Assembly (NCBI GenBank): GCA_965205165.1
Contig: OZ242037.1
Location: 124,001-188,000 of the forward strand
Reading direction: 5' to 3'
Length of the DNA stretch: 64,000 nt
Source: CBDESM01 sp965205165
Lineage (GTDB): Bacteria > Chloroflexota > Dehalococcoidia > Bin125
This document shows positions 53,759 through 62,389 of the stretch, in pieces. Position 1 is the stretch's first letter. Every line of letters begins with the position of its first letter. Position numbers and translations under genes: made by a program. The notes beneath the pieces were generated by a model. That model ran no database searches, was not told the DNA's origin, and was given only the letters and a program-made list of their open reading frames with translations.

Positions 53759-55063
53759 ATGCCGCGCGCGACGGAGCCGCCGGCGGCGATGCTGCCGGTC
53801 GAGGATGCGCTCGAGCGGATTCTCGAGCTCTGCGAGCCGCTGCCGACCGAGCGGAAGCGGCTGGACCTCGCCGTGGGCCAGGTGCTGGCGGAGGCGGCGA
53901 TCGCGCCGTTCGACATTCCGCCGCACGACAACACGGCGATGGACGGCTACGCGGTGCAGGCGGCGAGCACGGCGGGGGCGGGCGAGTCGTCGCCGATCCG
54001 CCTGCGGGTGATCGGCGAGCTCGCAGCCGGATCGCTCTACGAGGGGAGGGTCGGGGCGGGCGAGGCGGTGCGGATCATGACGGGCGCGCCGATGCCGGAG
54101 GGCGCGGACAGCATCGTGCCGTTCGAGGAGACGGACGAAACGGGGCTGCGGGCGCCCGGGCAGGAGCACGCGGCGATCGCGGACGTGGGCATCCTCAAGG
54201 CGGCGGCGGAGGGGGCGAACATCCGGCGGCGGGGGGAGGACGTGCGCGAGGGGGATCGGGTGCTGGAGGCGGGGACGGTGCTGCGCGGGCCGGAGATCGC
54301 GGTGCTGGCGTCGCTGGGCCTGGGCGAGGTTTCGGTGGTTCGGCGGCCGCGGGTGGCGATCGTGTCGACGGGGGACGAGCTGCTGCAGCCGGGGGATGCG
54401 CCGGCGCCGGGCAAGATCTACGACTCGAACTCCTGGGGGCTGGCGGCGCTGGTCGAGCAGTACGGGGGGGAGCCGACGCGCTGCGGGATCGCGAGGGACA
54501 CGGTGGCGGCGCTGACGGAGATGATCAACGACGCGCTGGCGGAGGCTGACCTGCTGATCACGTCGGCCGGGGTCTCGCGGGGAGATTTCGACGTGGTCAA
54601 GGAAGTGCTGGCGAACGAGGGGGCGATCTCGTTCTGGACGGTGCGGATGAAGCCGGGCAAGCCGCTGGCGTTCGGGCGCTTCAGCGCGCCGGACGGGCAC
54701 CCGGTGCCGCACATCGGGCTGCCCGGGAATCCGGTCTCTTCGCTGCTGGCGTTCGAGCTGTTCGGGCGGCCGGCGATCCAGCGGCTGATGGGGCGGGCGC
54801 CGCAGGGGCGGCCGGTGATCCGGGCGATCGCGGACGAGGACATCGTGAACACGGACATGCGGCGGGTCTACGCGCGGGCGACGGTGCACCGGGGGGCGGA
54901 CGGGCAGTGGCATGCGCGGCTGACGGGGCCGCAGGGTTCGGGCGTGCTGACGTCGATGGCGATCGCGAACGGCTACGCGGTCTGCCCGGAGGAGGCGGAG
55001 CGGGTGCGGGCGGGCGAGGAGTGCGACGTGATCATGGCGGATTGGGATCATCCGGCGGATTAA
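53759..55063 (+). CDS. moeA: Molybdopterin molybdenumtransferase MoeA
   Basis: Inserts molybdate into adenylylated molybdopterin. 434 residues: LPVEDALERILELCEPLP start, FDIPPHDNTAMDGYAV, AVRIMTGAPMPEGADSIVPFEE, the MPT-binding VAIVSTGDELLQPG...GKIYDSNSWGL, LITSAGVSRGDFDVVKEVL, MKPGKPLAFG and LPGNPVSSLLAFELF, then the C-terminal barrel. No other molybdenum-cofactor gene is in the window. It starts 9 nt after the Lrp-type gene, so they may be one operon. Confidence 0.96.
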   Translation: MPRATEPPAAMLPVEDALERILELCEPLPTERKRLDLAVGQVLAEAAIAPFDIPPHDNTAMDGYAVQAASTAGAGESSPIRLRVIGELAAGSLYEGRVGAGEAVRIMTGAPMPEGADSIVPFEETDETGLRAPGQEHAAIADVGILKAAAEGANIRRRGEDVREGDRVLEAGTVLRGPEIAVLASLGLGEVSVVRRPRVAIVSTGDELLQPGDAPAPGKIYDSNSWGLAALVEQYGGEPTRCGIARDTVAALTEMINDALAEADLLITSAGVSRGDFDVVKEVLANEGAISFWTVRMKPGKPLAFGRFSAPDGHPVPHIGLPGNPVSSLLAFELFGRPAIQRLMGRAPQGRPVIRAIADEDIVNTDMRRVYARATVHRGADGQWHARLTGPQGSGVLTSMAIANGYAVCPEEAERVRAGEECDVIMADWDHPAD

Positions 55064-55144
55064 CGGAGCGGATTGAACAGGGCGGTTCAGACGGGGCGTA
55101 TCCTGCGGACGCGCCGGAACGGGCGCGGGGAAGGCTGGAGCACG

Positions 55145-56428
55145 ATGACGTTGAAGCAGACCGTGCGGGACTTGATCGCGCCGGCGTACATCCAGGCCCG
55201 GCTGCTGCAGGAGCGGCTGCAGAGCGGAGTGGTCTGGTACCCGCTGGACGCGGGCTTCCTGGCGAATCCGTATCCGAGCTACCGCGAGCTGCGGCGCAAG
55301 GATCCGTACCACTACAGCCCGCTGACCAAGAGCCTGGTGCTGACGCGCTACGAGGACTGCGACCAGATCCTGCGCAACCACAAGCAGTTCAGCAACGACC
55401 CGCGCAACGGGGAGACGCTGAATCAGGACGTGCGGGGGCAGTTGACGCCGAGCATCCTGAGCCTGGATCCGCCGGACCACACGCGGTTGCGGGGGCTGGT
55501 CAACCGGGCCTTCACGCCGCGGGCGGTGGCCAAGATGGAGGACCACGTCCGCGCGACGGCGCATGCGATGATCGACGAGGCGCTGGCGAAGGGCAACGGC
55601 TCCGGGCAGATCGAGCTGATTTCGGCGCTGGCCAATCCGCTGCCGACGGTGGTGATCGCGGAGATGATCGGGGTGCCGACGGCGGACCGGGACGAGTTCA
55701 AGCTGCACTCCGATCGCTTCGCGCGGGTGCTGGAGCCGAATTTGACGCCGGAAGAGGGCCAGCTGGTGCTGGAGACGGCGGACTGGTTCGAGGAGTACTT
55801 CGGGCGGATCATCGAGCAGCGGCGGGACGCGCCGAGGGATGACCTGGTGAGCGCGCTGGTCGACGCGGAGGAGGAGGGGGAGAAGCTGACGACGGACGAG
55901 ATGCAGGTGACGCTGCGGCTGCTGCTGGTGGCGGGCAACGAGACGACGACGAACCTGATCGGGAACGGGATGCTGGCGCTGCTGAAGAATCCGGAGCAGC
56001 TGCAGATCCTGCGGGATCAGCCGGACCTGCTGGGCAACGCGGTGGAGGAGCTGGTGCGCTACGACTCGCCGGTGCAGGTGGATCGGCGGATCGCGCTGGA
56101 GGACGTCGAGCTGGGGGACAAGGTGGCACCCAAGCGGTCGGGGGTGGCGGTGGTGATCGGCGGCGCGAACCGGGACCCGGAGCAGTTCGAGCGTCCGGAA
56201 GAGCTGGACGTGACGCGGGAAGACGCGGGCAACATCTCGTTCGGGCGGGGCATCCACCATTGCCTGGGCGCGCCGCTGGCGCGGCTGGAGGCGCGGATCG
56301 CCTTCGAGTCGCTGCTGGATCGGTTCGACGAGATCAAGCTGGCCGCGCCGCGGCCCAAGTTCAAGCCGAACGTGGTGCTGCGGGGCCTGACCAAGCTGAA
56401 TCTGGACGTCCACGAGCGCGCAGGCTGA
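55145..56428 (+). CDS. Cytochrome P450
   Basis: 427 residues from the ATG at 55145 (GGAG upstream). Typical soluble bacterial P450: NPYPSYRELRRKDPYHYSP, LDPPDHTRLRGLVNRAFTPRAV (C-helix), the I-helix oxygen-activation motif AGNETTTNLI, EELVRYDSPVQ (ExxR) and the heme-binding loop FGRGIHHCLGAPLARLE with C373 as thiolate ligand. Closest in style to the CYP107-like group. No redox partner gene is adjacent. Substrate unknown. A TATCCT box near 55099 could be its -10. Confidence 0.95.
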   Translation: MTLKQTVRDLIAPAYIQARLLQERLQSGVVWYPLDAGFLANPYPSYRELRRKDPYHYSPLTKSLVLTRYEDCDQILRNHKQFSNDPRNGETLNQDVRGQLTPSILSLDPPDHTRLRGLVNRAFTPRAVAKMEDHVRATAHAMIDEALAKGNGSGQIELISALANPLPTVVIAEMIGVPTADRDEFKLHSDRFARVLEPNLTPEEGQLVLETADWFEEYFGRIIEQRRDAPRDDLVSALVDAEEEGEKLTTDEMQVTLRLLLVAGNETTTNLIGNGMLALLKNPEQLQILRDQPDLLGNAVEELVRYDSPVQVDRRIALEDVELGDKVAPKRSGVAVVIGGANRDPEQFERPEELDVTREDAGNISFGRGIHHCLGAPLARLEARIAFESLLDRFDEIKLAAPRPKFKPNVVLRGLTKLNLDVHERAG

Positions 56429-56440
56429 GCGGGGCCGGTC

Positions 56441-57460
56441 CTAGGGCGGGCGGGCGCGGCGACCGCCGCCCGGTTCGCGGACCGCGCCGGAGTCCGGAGA
56501 TCGGCGTTGGCGGGCGGTTTTGCGCTCGGTTCGGCGCGGCTGGAAGCGCCTGCGGGCCGGGGCATCGGGCGCGGCCGGGGACTTTTCACGTGAAAAGTCG
56601 GGCTCTTCGGGCGGGGGTTCGGGAGCGTCGTCGTCGATGCGGTCCAGCATTTCCTCGAGGTGCTGCTCGTCGCGGAACGAGATCGTGAAGCTGCCGCTGC
56701 CGGAGGGGCCGCGGCGGGCATGGACTTTGAAGCGATCGACGCCGAGCCGGCGGGCAAGTTCGTAGACCAGTTCCCGGGTGCGGATTTCGTCGTCGGAGAG
56801 TTCGCCGTCTTCGGCCCCTCCGGCGTTCGCCTTGAGGCGGGTGACCTCCTGCTCGATTTCGCGGACGGTCATGCCGCGTGCGGCGCGGAAGGCGAGTGCC
56901 TTGCGGTGTTCGGGGGGAGCGGCGAGGATGGCCAGGCCCTGGCCCTTGGAGAGCGCGCCGTCGCCGAGCAGGTCGCGGACTTCGAGCGGGAGCTGGCGCA
57001 AGCGGAGCATGTTGGAGCAGTAGCCCTCGCTGCGGCCGGTGGCTTGGGCGAGGTCGCGGAGGGATGCGCCTTCATCCCGCATCAGCTTGAGTTCGTCGGA
57101 GAACTCGAGGGGATCGAGGCTGCGGCGGTGCTCGTTTTCGGCGAGGAAGATCTCGGTATTGCTCACGTCATCGCGGGCACGGGTGACGACGGGGACGAAC
57201 GTCATCCCTGCCTGCTGCGCGGCGATGCACCTGCGGCCGCCGCTGATCACCTCGAACGTGCCGTCCTCGCGGGGCTCGACGACGATGGGGTGGATCATGC
57301 CGTGCCGGCGGAGAGAGCCGGCGAGGCGCCGGATCGCCTGCCCGTGTTCGGCGTCGCGGAGGCGCCTGCGCGGGCCGCTGAGGTCGGCGAGCGGGACGAT
57401 TCCGACCTGCGATATGGCGGCGGGCGGGGCGTCGGCGGGGCTGGCTGCGGTCTTGGTCAT
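56441..57460 (-). CDS. parB: ParB/Spo0J-family partition protein
   Basis: DNA-binding CTPase-type centromere protein. 339 residues: VPLADLSGPRRRLRDAEHGQAIRRLAGSLRRHGMIHPIVVEP, the ParB box ISGGRRCIAAQQAG (arginine-rich nucleotide-binding motif), NTEIFLAENEHRRSLDPLEFSDELK, the helix-turn-helix region (SLRDLAQATGRSEGYCSNMLRL) and a long basic C-terminal tail of about 60 residues. There is no parA next to it, and it ends the acyP-aro operon side. A perfect parS-like palindrome lies inside its own 3' coding part. Confidence 0.92.
   Translation of the reverse strand: MTKTAASPADAPPAAISQVGIVPLADLSGPRRRLRDAEHGQAIRRLAGSLRRHGMIHPIVVEPREDGTFEVISGGRRCIAAQQAGMTFVPVVTRARDDVSNTEIFLAENEHRRSLDPLEFSDELKLMRDEGASLRDLAQATGRSEGYCSNMLRLRQLPLEVRDLLGDGALSKGQGLAILAAPPEHRKALAFRAARGMTVREIEQEVTRLKANAGGAEDGELSDDEIRTRELVYELARRLGVDRFKVHARRGPSGSGSFTISFRDEQHLEEMLDRIDDDAPEPPPEEPDFSREKSPAAPDAPARRRFQPRRTERKTARQRRSPDSGAVREPGGGRRARPP
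56580..56599. promoter_or_regulatory. parS: parS-like palindrome inside parB
   Basis: A perfect 20-bp palindrome with core TTTTCACGTGAAAA (56583-56596), which shares the inner TTTCACGTGAAA with the bacterial parS consensus. It lies in the linker part of the parB coding sequence, where it encodes FSREKS with codons (TTT, TCA, CGT) that are rare in this GC-rich window, suggesting DNA-level constraint. Likely a ParB nucleation site. Confidence 0.83.
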
Positions 57461-57466
57461 GCCGGG

Positions 57467-57487
57467 ATATTAGCACGCAGGTGCTAT
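57467..57487 (-). promoter_or_regulatory. Promoter-operator of parB: TAATAT box with TAGCAC-N4-GTGCTA inverted repeat
   Basis: On the minus strand TAATAT (57467-57472) ends 6 nt before the parB ATG, with no ribosome binding site. It overlaps a perfect inverted repeat TAGCAC (57471-57476), 4 nt, GTGCTA (57481-57486). The repeat is placed to occlude RNA polymerase, so a repressor site is likely. The half-site resembles the CIRCE arm, but the spacing differs. Confidence 0.5.
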
Positions 57488-57500
57488 TTTGCGCTTAGGG

Positions 57501-57806
57501 TCAGTAGACCGTCTCGAATCCGTCGAACTCCAGGGTCGGGTCGGACCATGCGGCGTCGATGTTGCGGACCATGGCCATCGGGGGGCCGATTTCGAGTTCG
57601 GCGAGCAGGGCTTCGAGCGCGGGGCGTTCGCCTTCGGCGATGACTTCGACGGAGGAGCCGTCGGGCAGGTTGCGGACGGTGCCGGTGACGGGCCGCGGCG
57701 CGGCGCGGTTCAGTTCGGCGACGGCGGATTCGGCGAACATGCGGAAACCGACCATCTGGACGCGGCCGCGGATCAGGGCGGTCAGGCGGACGACATCGGG
57801 GGTCAT
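57501..57806 (-). CDS. acyP: Acylphosphatase
   Basis: Hydrolyses carboxyl-phosphate bonds of acylphosphates. 101 residues: GRVQMVGFRMFAE carries the phosphate-binding loop with catalytic Arg (R22), and GTVRNLPDGSSVEVIAEG the catalytic Asn (N46). Normal length. The ATG overlaps the aroK/B fusion stop by 4 nt. Why it sits in an aromatic-synthesis operon is not clear. Confidence 0.93.
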   Translation of the reverse strand: MTPDVVRLTALIRGRVQMVGFRMFAESAVAELNRAAPRPVTGTVRNLPDGSSVEVIAEGERPALEALLAELEIGPPMAMVRNIDAAWSDPTLEFDGFETVY

Positions 57807-59548
57807 TGCGGGCCGGCCACGAGTTCGATGGCGCGGTCGACCACGTCGTCGGGGACGTCGTCGCGGACGACGACCTGGCCGATCGATTCGAGCAGGATCC
57901 AGCGCTGCTTGCCGGCGGCGACCTTCTTGTCGCGGGACATCGCTTCGCGGAGGTCGTCGCGGGCGAGCGGTCGGGGGGTGCGGAGGGGGAGTCCGAAGCG
58001 GCGCAGCAGGTCGGATTGGCGTTCGGCGACGGCGGGGCCGATCAGTCCGATCTCGCGGGCGATGGCGGCGGCGGCGGTCATGCCGATGGCGACGGCTTCG
58101 CCGTGCAGCACCTGGCCGTAGCCGGTGACGGTTTCGATGGCGTGGCCGAGGGTGTGGCCGTAGTTGAGGATGGCGCGGAGGTCGGATTCGCGCTCGTCGG
58201 CGGAGACGACGGCGGCCTTGATCGCCATGTTGCGGGTGAAGGTGCCGACGAGCAGGTCGCGGGCGCGTTCGTCGCCGAGCGCGGCGGCGGGATCGAGCAG
58301 CGCGCCGGCGTCGGCTTCGAGCTGGTCGAGCATCTCGGCGTCGCGGATGAAGCCGTGCTTGATCACCTCGGCGTAGCCAGCGCGGAGTTCGCGCCGGGGC
58401 AGGGTGGCGAGCACGGCGGGGTCGGCGACGACGGCGCGGGGCTGGTAGAAGGCGCCGACGAGGTTCTTGCCGGAGGGGAGGTCGACGGCGACCTTGCCGC
58501 CGATGGCGGCGTCGACCATGCCGAGCACGGTGGTGGGGGCGTGGACGAGCGGCATGCCGCGCAGGTAGGTGGCGGCGGCTGCGCCGGCGAGGTCGGTGGT
58601 GACGCCGCCGCCGAGGGCGAGGATCGGATGCGAGCGTTCGGCGCGGTTGGCGGAGAGCCAGTCGTAGAGGCGTTCGAGCGAGGCGAGGGTCTTGTTGGCC
58701 TCGCCGGAGGGGACGGCGAGGAGGGCGACGTCGCGGCCGCCGTGGCGGAGCGATTCGGCGGCGACGGCGGCGTGGGATTCGGCGAGCGCGGCGTCGGCGA
58801 TCAGGAAGACGCGGGCGGGCAGGGCGAGGTTGTCGAAGATTTCGCCGAGCCGATCGAGGATGCCCCAGCCGCAGTAGATCGGGTAGCGAGCGGAACCGGC
58901 GTCGACCACGCAGGCGACGTCGCGGCCGTAGTCGGCGATGGGCGGGGGTGGGACGCCGGGGCCCTGCGCGAGCGCGTGCAGGCGGGCCTGGGACTTGAGC
59001 GCGGCGGGGGCGGCGGCTTGGACGGCGCGCAGGATCTGGTCGACGACCTCGCCGATGGGGAGGTCGTCGGTGTGGATCGTGCAGTCGGCCAGGGCGTAGA
59101 AGGGCTGGCGCTGGGCCTTGAGCGATTCGACGCGGCGGCGGGGGTCCGCGCCTTGGAGCAGCGGGCGCACCTCGACGCGGCCCTGCTCGGCCTGGGCGTA
59201 GCGGGCGAGGATGGTCGAGGGGCGGGCTTCGAGGGCGACGATGAAGCCGCCGTCGGCGAGGACGCGGCGGTTATGTCCAGCGAGCCAAGCGCCGCCGCCG
59301 GTGGCGATGACCGCGCCGTCGATCTGCGCGGCGGCTTCGATGGATTCGGTCTCGCGGCGGCGGAACTCGCGCTCGCCGCCGCGCTCGAAGATGGCGGGGA
59401 TCGAGATGCCGGCGCGGCGCTCGATCTCGTCGTCCAGGTCGATCGCCCGCCAGCCGAGCCGCTCGGCGATGAAGGGGGCGAGCTCGGATTTGCCGGTCGC
59501 GCTGAAGCCGATCAGGGCGATCCGCTTGAGGCCGGGGGGGATGCTCAT
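57803..59548 (-). CDS. aroKB: Fusion: shikimate kinase + 3-dehydroquinate synthase
   Basis: 581 residues. The N-terminal part (1-175) is shikimate kinase: P-loop IGFSATGKSELA, DLDDEIERRAG, EREFRRRETE and ATGGGAWL. The C-terminal part (about 200-581) is 3-dehydroquinate synthase: LALGGGVTTDLAGAAAATYLRG, PTTVLGMVDAAIGGKVAVDLPSGKNLVGAFYQP, YAEVIKHG, LNYGHTLGHAIE and MSRDKKVAAGKQRWILL. The order kinase-synthase is known in some bacteria, and both active sites look intact. The two catalyse non-consecutive steps of the shikimate pathway. It overlaps aroC and acyP by ATGA. Confidence 0.95.
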   Translation of the reverse strand: MSIPPGLKRIALIGFSATGKSELAPFIAERLGWRAIDLDDEIERRAGISIPAIFERGGEREFRRRETESIEAAAQIDGAVIATGGGAWLAGHNRRVLADGGFIVALEARPSTILARYAQAEQGRVEVRPLLQGADPRRRVESLKAQRQPFYALADCTIHTDDLPIGEVVDQILRAVQAAAPAALKSQARLHALAQGPGVPPPPIADYGRDVACVVDAGSARYPIYCGWGILDRLGEIFDNLALPARVFLIADAALAESHAAVAAESLRHGGRDVALLAVPSGEANKTLASLERLYDWLSANRAERSHPILALGGGVTTDLAGAAAATYLRGMPLVHAPTTVLGMVDAAIGGKVAVDLPSGKNLVGAFYQPRAVVADPAVLATLPRRELRAGYAEVIKHGFIRDAEMLDQLEADAGALLDPAAALGDERARDLLVGTFTRNMAIKAAVVSADERESDLRAILNYGHTLGHAIETVTGYGQVLHGEAVAIGMTAAAAIAREIGLIGPAVAERQSDLLRRFGLPLRTPRPLARDDLREAMSRDKKVAAGKQRWILLESIGQVVVRDDVPDDVVDRAIELVAGPQ

Positions 59549-60750
59549 GAGGTGCTCATGGGGGTAATCCGCGGCCCGGTGGTTTCGAGGAAGTTGGCGA
59601 GGTTGGCCTTGGTTTCGGGGAGGCTGTCGCCGCCGAATTTTTCGAGGGCGGCATCGGCGAGGACGAGGGCGAGCATGGCCTCGACGATCACGCCGGCGGC
59701 GGGGACGACGCAGACGTCGGAGCGCTCGTGGTGGGCGAGCACTTCCTCGCCGGTGTCGAGATCGGCGGAGGGGAGCGGGTGGGCCAAGGTGGCGATGGGC
59801 TTTACGGCCACGCGGACGACGATGTCCTCGCCGGTCGAGATGCCGCCCTCGATGCCGCCGGCGTGGTTGGTGGCGCGGCGCCATTGACGTCCGTCCCAGC
59901 GTTCGCGGGGCAGTACCACGTCGTGGAAGTTGCGCCCGGTTTCCGCTGCGCCGGGGAAGCCGTCGCCGATTTCGACGCCTTTGAAGGCGTTCATCGAGAG
60001 CAGGGCCTGGGCGATCCGGCCGGAGAGCTTGCGGTCCCACTGGACATGGGAGCCGAGGCCGGGGGGGACGCCGGAGACGCGGGCTTCGACGATGCCGCCG
60101 AGGGTGTCGCCGTCCTGCTTGGCGGCGTTGATCGCGTCGATCATCGACTGGGCGGCCTGCGGGTCGGCGCAGCGTACGGGGGAATCTTCGACGGCGGCGC
60201 GATCTACGGGGCCGCCGGGGGCGGCGACCGCGCCGATTTGGACGACGTGGCTGTGGAAGTCGGCTCCGAGCTCCTCGCAGAGGCGGCGGGCGACGGCTCC
60301 GGCGGCGACGCGGGCGGCGCTTTCGCGGGCCGATGCGCGCTCGAGGGAGTCGCGCACGTCGTCGTATCCGTACTTCAGCGAGGCGATCAGGTCGGCGTGT
60401 CCGGGCCGGACGCGGGTGACGCGGGCCGGAGGGGGATCGACGGGGTCGAGGGCCATGGTTTCGCGCCAGGGGCGCTTGTCGGGGCCGAGGCCCTGGTCGA
60501 AATCCTTGTTCTCGATCCAGAGTGCGATGGGGCTGCCGATGGTGCGGCCCTGGCGGACGCCGCCGCGGATTTCGGCGCGGTCGCGCTCGATCTTCATCCG
60601 GCCGCCGCGGCCGTAGCCGCGCTGGCGGCGGGCGAGTTGGGCGCGGATCTGCTCTTCCGAGAGGGGCAGGCCGGCGGGCGCGCCGTCGATGATCACGGTC
60701 AGGCCGGGGCCGTGCGACTCTCCGGCGGTGAGCCAGCGGAACTGCCCCAT
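59545..60750 (-). CDS. aroC: Chorismate synthase
   Basis: Last shared step of aromatic synthesis, an FMN-dependent elimination of phosphate from EPSP. 401 residues: FRWLTAGESHGPGLTVIIDGAPAGL, RRQRGYGRGGRMKIERD, SPIALWIENKD, VRPGHADLIASLKYG, DVRDSLERASARESAARV, NHAGGIEGGISTGEDI and RSDVCVVPAAGVIVEAM are all family signatures. Upstream 70 nt contain an imperfect GCGCAAG/CTTGCGC inverted repeat and a TATGCT. aroA and aroQ are not in the window. Confidence 0.97.
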   Translation of the reverse strand: MGQFRWLTAGESHGPGLTVIIDGAPAGLPLSEEQIRAQLARRQRGYGRGGRMKIERDRAEIRGGVRQGRTIGSPIALWIENKDFDQGLGPDKRPWRETMALDPVDPPPARVTRVRPGHADLIASLKYGYDDVRDSLERASARESAARVAAGAVARRLCEELGADFHSHVVQIGAVAAPGGPVDRAAVEDSPVRCADPQAAQSMIDAINAAKQDGDTLGGIVEARVSGVPPGLGSHVQWDRKLSGRIAQALLSMNAFKGVEIGDGFPGAAETGRNFHDVVLPRERWDGRQWRRATNHAGGIEGGISTGEDIVVRVAVKPIATLAHPLPSADLDTGEEVLAHHERSDVCVVPAAGVIVEAMLALVLADAALEKFGGDSLPETKANLANFLETTGPRITPMSTS

Positions 60751-60820
60751 CGGTGGAGCTCCATTCGGCGCGGCGGTTCCGGCCGCGGCCGCGCAAGCGC
60801 AGCATATGGCCGCCTTGCGC

Positions 60821-61480
60821 TCAGGCCGCTTCAGGCTCCGTCTGCGGCTCGGTGCTGGCCAGCAGTTCCGGATCGTCCGGCGGCAGATCGATCGGCCGGG
60901 CTTCTCCGTTCGGGGCGCGGTTGACCGTCGTCTGGAAGCGGGCCGCGAGGACCTGCGGGGGCAGGTCCCAGTCGATCGACATCGCGTCGGCGCGGTCGGC
61001 GAAGATGCTCAGGATGGGGTGGGAGGCGGATGCGCCGGTGGTGTCGCTGAAGGTCGCGTAGACGTCGACGCGGACGGCGCCGGGGCGGAAGTCGGGGACG
61101 TCGTAGAAGATCATTTCGACCAGCCGCATGGCGGCCTCATAGGCGACATCGAGGGACGAGGCGAGCTGGCGGCGCTCGCCGTCGACCGCGCCGAATTCGG
61201 GCGAGGCGGAGGTGCTGACGCGGACGTACTTGGCGGAGGCGGCGACGACGTCCATGCCCTGCACGCCGGCCCAGACGACGGCGGAGACGCCCTTGGGGGG
61301 GCGCTGGGTCTTCCAGCGCTCGACCTCGTGGTCGAGGATGCCGCGGATCGCCTCGAGATCGTTCTGGGCGACGAGCCTGCGCCAGAAGCGGTGGGTGCGG
61401 GCTTCCTTGAAGAGCACGAGTCCGATTCCGCCGAACAGCAGCGCCACGACCAGGAAGCCGATCGTCACGCCTTCGTTCAC
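60821..61480 (-). CDS. Membrane-anchored protein of unknown function within the aro operon
   Basis: 219 residues from a GTG that overlaps the aroE stop (GTGA) with GGGGAG 7 nt upstream. One N-terminal transmembrane helix (about 5-24) is followed by a soluble domain: RRLVAQNDLEAIRGILDHEVERWKTQRPPKGVSAVVWAGVQGMDVVAASAKYVRVSTSASPEF, then VDVYATFSDTTGASASHPILSIFADRADAMSIDWDLPPQVLAARFQTTV and a polar tail. No family recognised. The tight placement between aroE and aroC suggests co-expression rather than a known enzymatic role. Confidence 0.68.
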   Translation of the reverse strand: MNEGVTIGFLVVALLFGGIGLVLFKEARTHRFWRRLVAQNDLEAIRGILDHEVERWKTQRPPKGVSAVVWAGVQGMDVVAASAKYVRVSTSASPEFGAVDGERRQLASSLDVAYEAAMRLVEMIFYDVPDFRPGAVRVDVYATFSDTTGASASHPILSIFADRADAMSIDWDLPPQVLAARFQTTVNRAPNGEARPIDLPPDDPELLASTEPQTEPEAA

Positions 61481-62337
61481 GCCGGACTCCCCTGCATCGC
61501 TTCGCGGGCGGCCGACATCATCAGGTCGGCCGGGGCGGCCCGCCCGGTCCAGAGTTCGAAGGCGGCCGCTCCCTGCAAAACTAGCATCGGGAGGCCGCCT
61601 TCGGCGCGGAGTCCGCGGGCGAGCGCGGCTTCCACCAGCGGCGTCCGCTCGGGGTTGGCGACGAGGTCGAAGACGAACGCGCCGTCGCGGAGCAGGGCCG
61701 GGTCGAACGGGGACCGTCCCGCGGTATCGGAGCCGGCGAGGCCGACGGAGGTGCATTGGACGACCAGATCGGCGTCCGCCAGCGAGTCGAGCGCTTCTTG
61801 CGAATCCGCTCCGAACGAGCGCAGGCGGGCGTCGGCGGAGGCGGAGGCCATGTCGTGGCGCAAGCGTCCGGCGCGGGCGGCGGTGCGGTTCACGATCGTG
61901 ATCGCCTCGATGCCGCGCCAGACCAAGCCCCAGGCGACGGCGCGGGCAGCGCCGCCGGCGCCCCAGATGACGGCGGACTTGCCGGCCGGGGCGAAGCCGG
62001 CCTGTTCGAGCGAGCGCTGGAAGCCGGTGACGTCGGTGTTGTAGCCCTGCAAATGGCCGGATTGGTTGACGATCGTGTTGATCGCGCCGGCGAAGCGGGC
62101 GGTCTGGTGCAGGCCGTCCATGTGGCGCAGGGCGGCTTCCTTGTAGGGGATCGTCACGTTCGCGCCGAGCGCGTCGTCATCGCGCAGGGCCTCGATCAGG
62201 GCCGGCAGATCGGCGGGCAGGGCGTCCCAAGCCTCGTAGCGGGCGTCAATGCCGGCTTGGTCGAAGGCGGGCTGCTGGAAGGCGGGCGAGACGGAGTGCG
62301 CGACGGGGTGCCCGATCAGTCCGACCCGCAGCGGCAT
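61477..62337 (-). CDS. aroE: Shikimate dehydrogenase
   Basis: NADP-dependent reduction of 3-dehydroshikimate. 286 residues: LIGHPVAHSVSPAFQQPAF start, the catalytic Lys in ANVTIPYKEAAL, AINTIV, the Asp of GYNTDVTGF, the nucleotide-binding WGAGGAARAVAWGL and the NRT motif, and the C-terminal GLPMLVLQGAAAFELWTG. Upstream is mltG, 52 nt away; downstream is a coupled membrane protein then aroC. Confidence 0.96.
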   Translation of the reverse strand: MPLRVGLIGHPVAHSVSPAFQQPAFDQAGIDARYEAWDALPADLPALIEALRDDDALGANVTIPYKEAALRHMDGLHQTARFAGAINTIVNQSGHLQGYNTDVTGFQRSLEQAGFAPAGKSAVIWGAGGAARAVAWGLVWRGIEAITIVNRTAARAGRLRHDMASASADARLRSFGADSQEALDSLADADLVVQCTSVGLAGSDTAGRSPFDPALLRDGAFVFDLVANPERTPLVEAALARGLRAEGGLPMLVLQGAAAFELWTGRAAPADLMMSAAREAMQGSPA

Positions 62338-62389
62338 GGCCGCCCCCTTCCGCGGACAGCCTATTGCGGCCCGCCGGGGGCGGCGCCGG

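Noticed and set aside
52787..56413. 1208-codon minus-strand open frame opposite moeA and the P450
   Set aside because: Antisense composition artefact; plus-strand MoeA and P450 motifs are complete.
56580..56599. Palindrome read as a terminator hairpin
   Set aside because: It has no loop, lies inside parB coding sequence and carries the exact parS core, so a ParB site explains it better.
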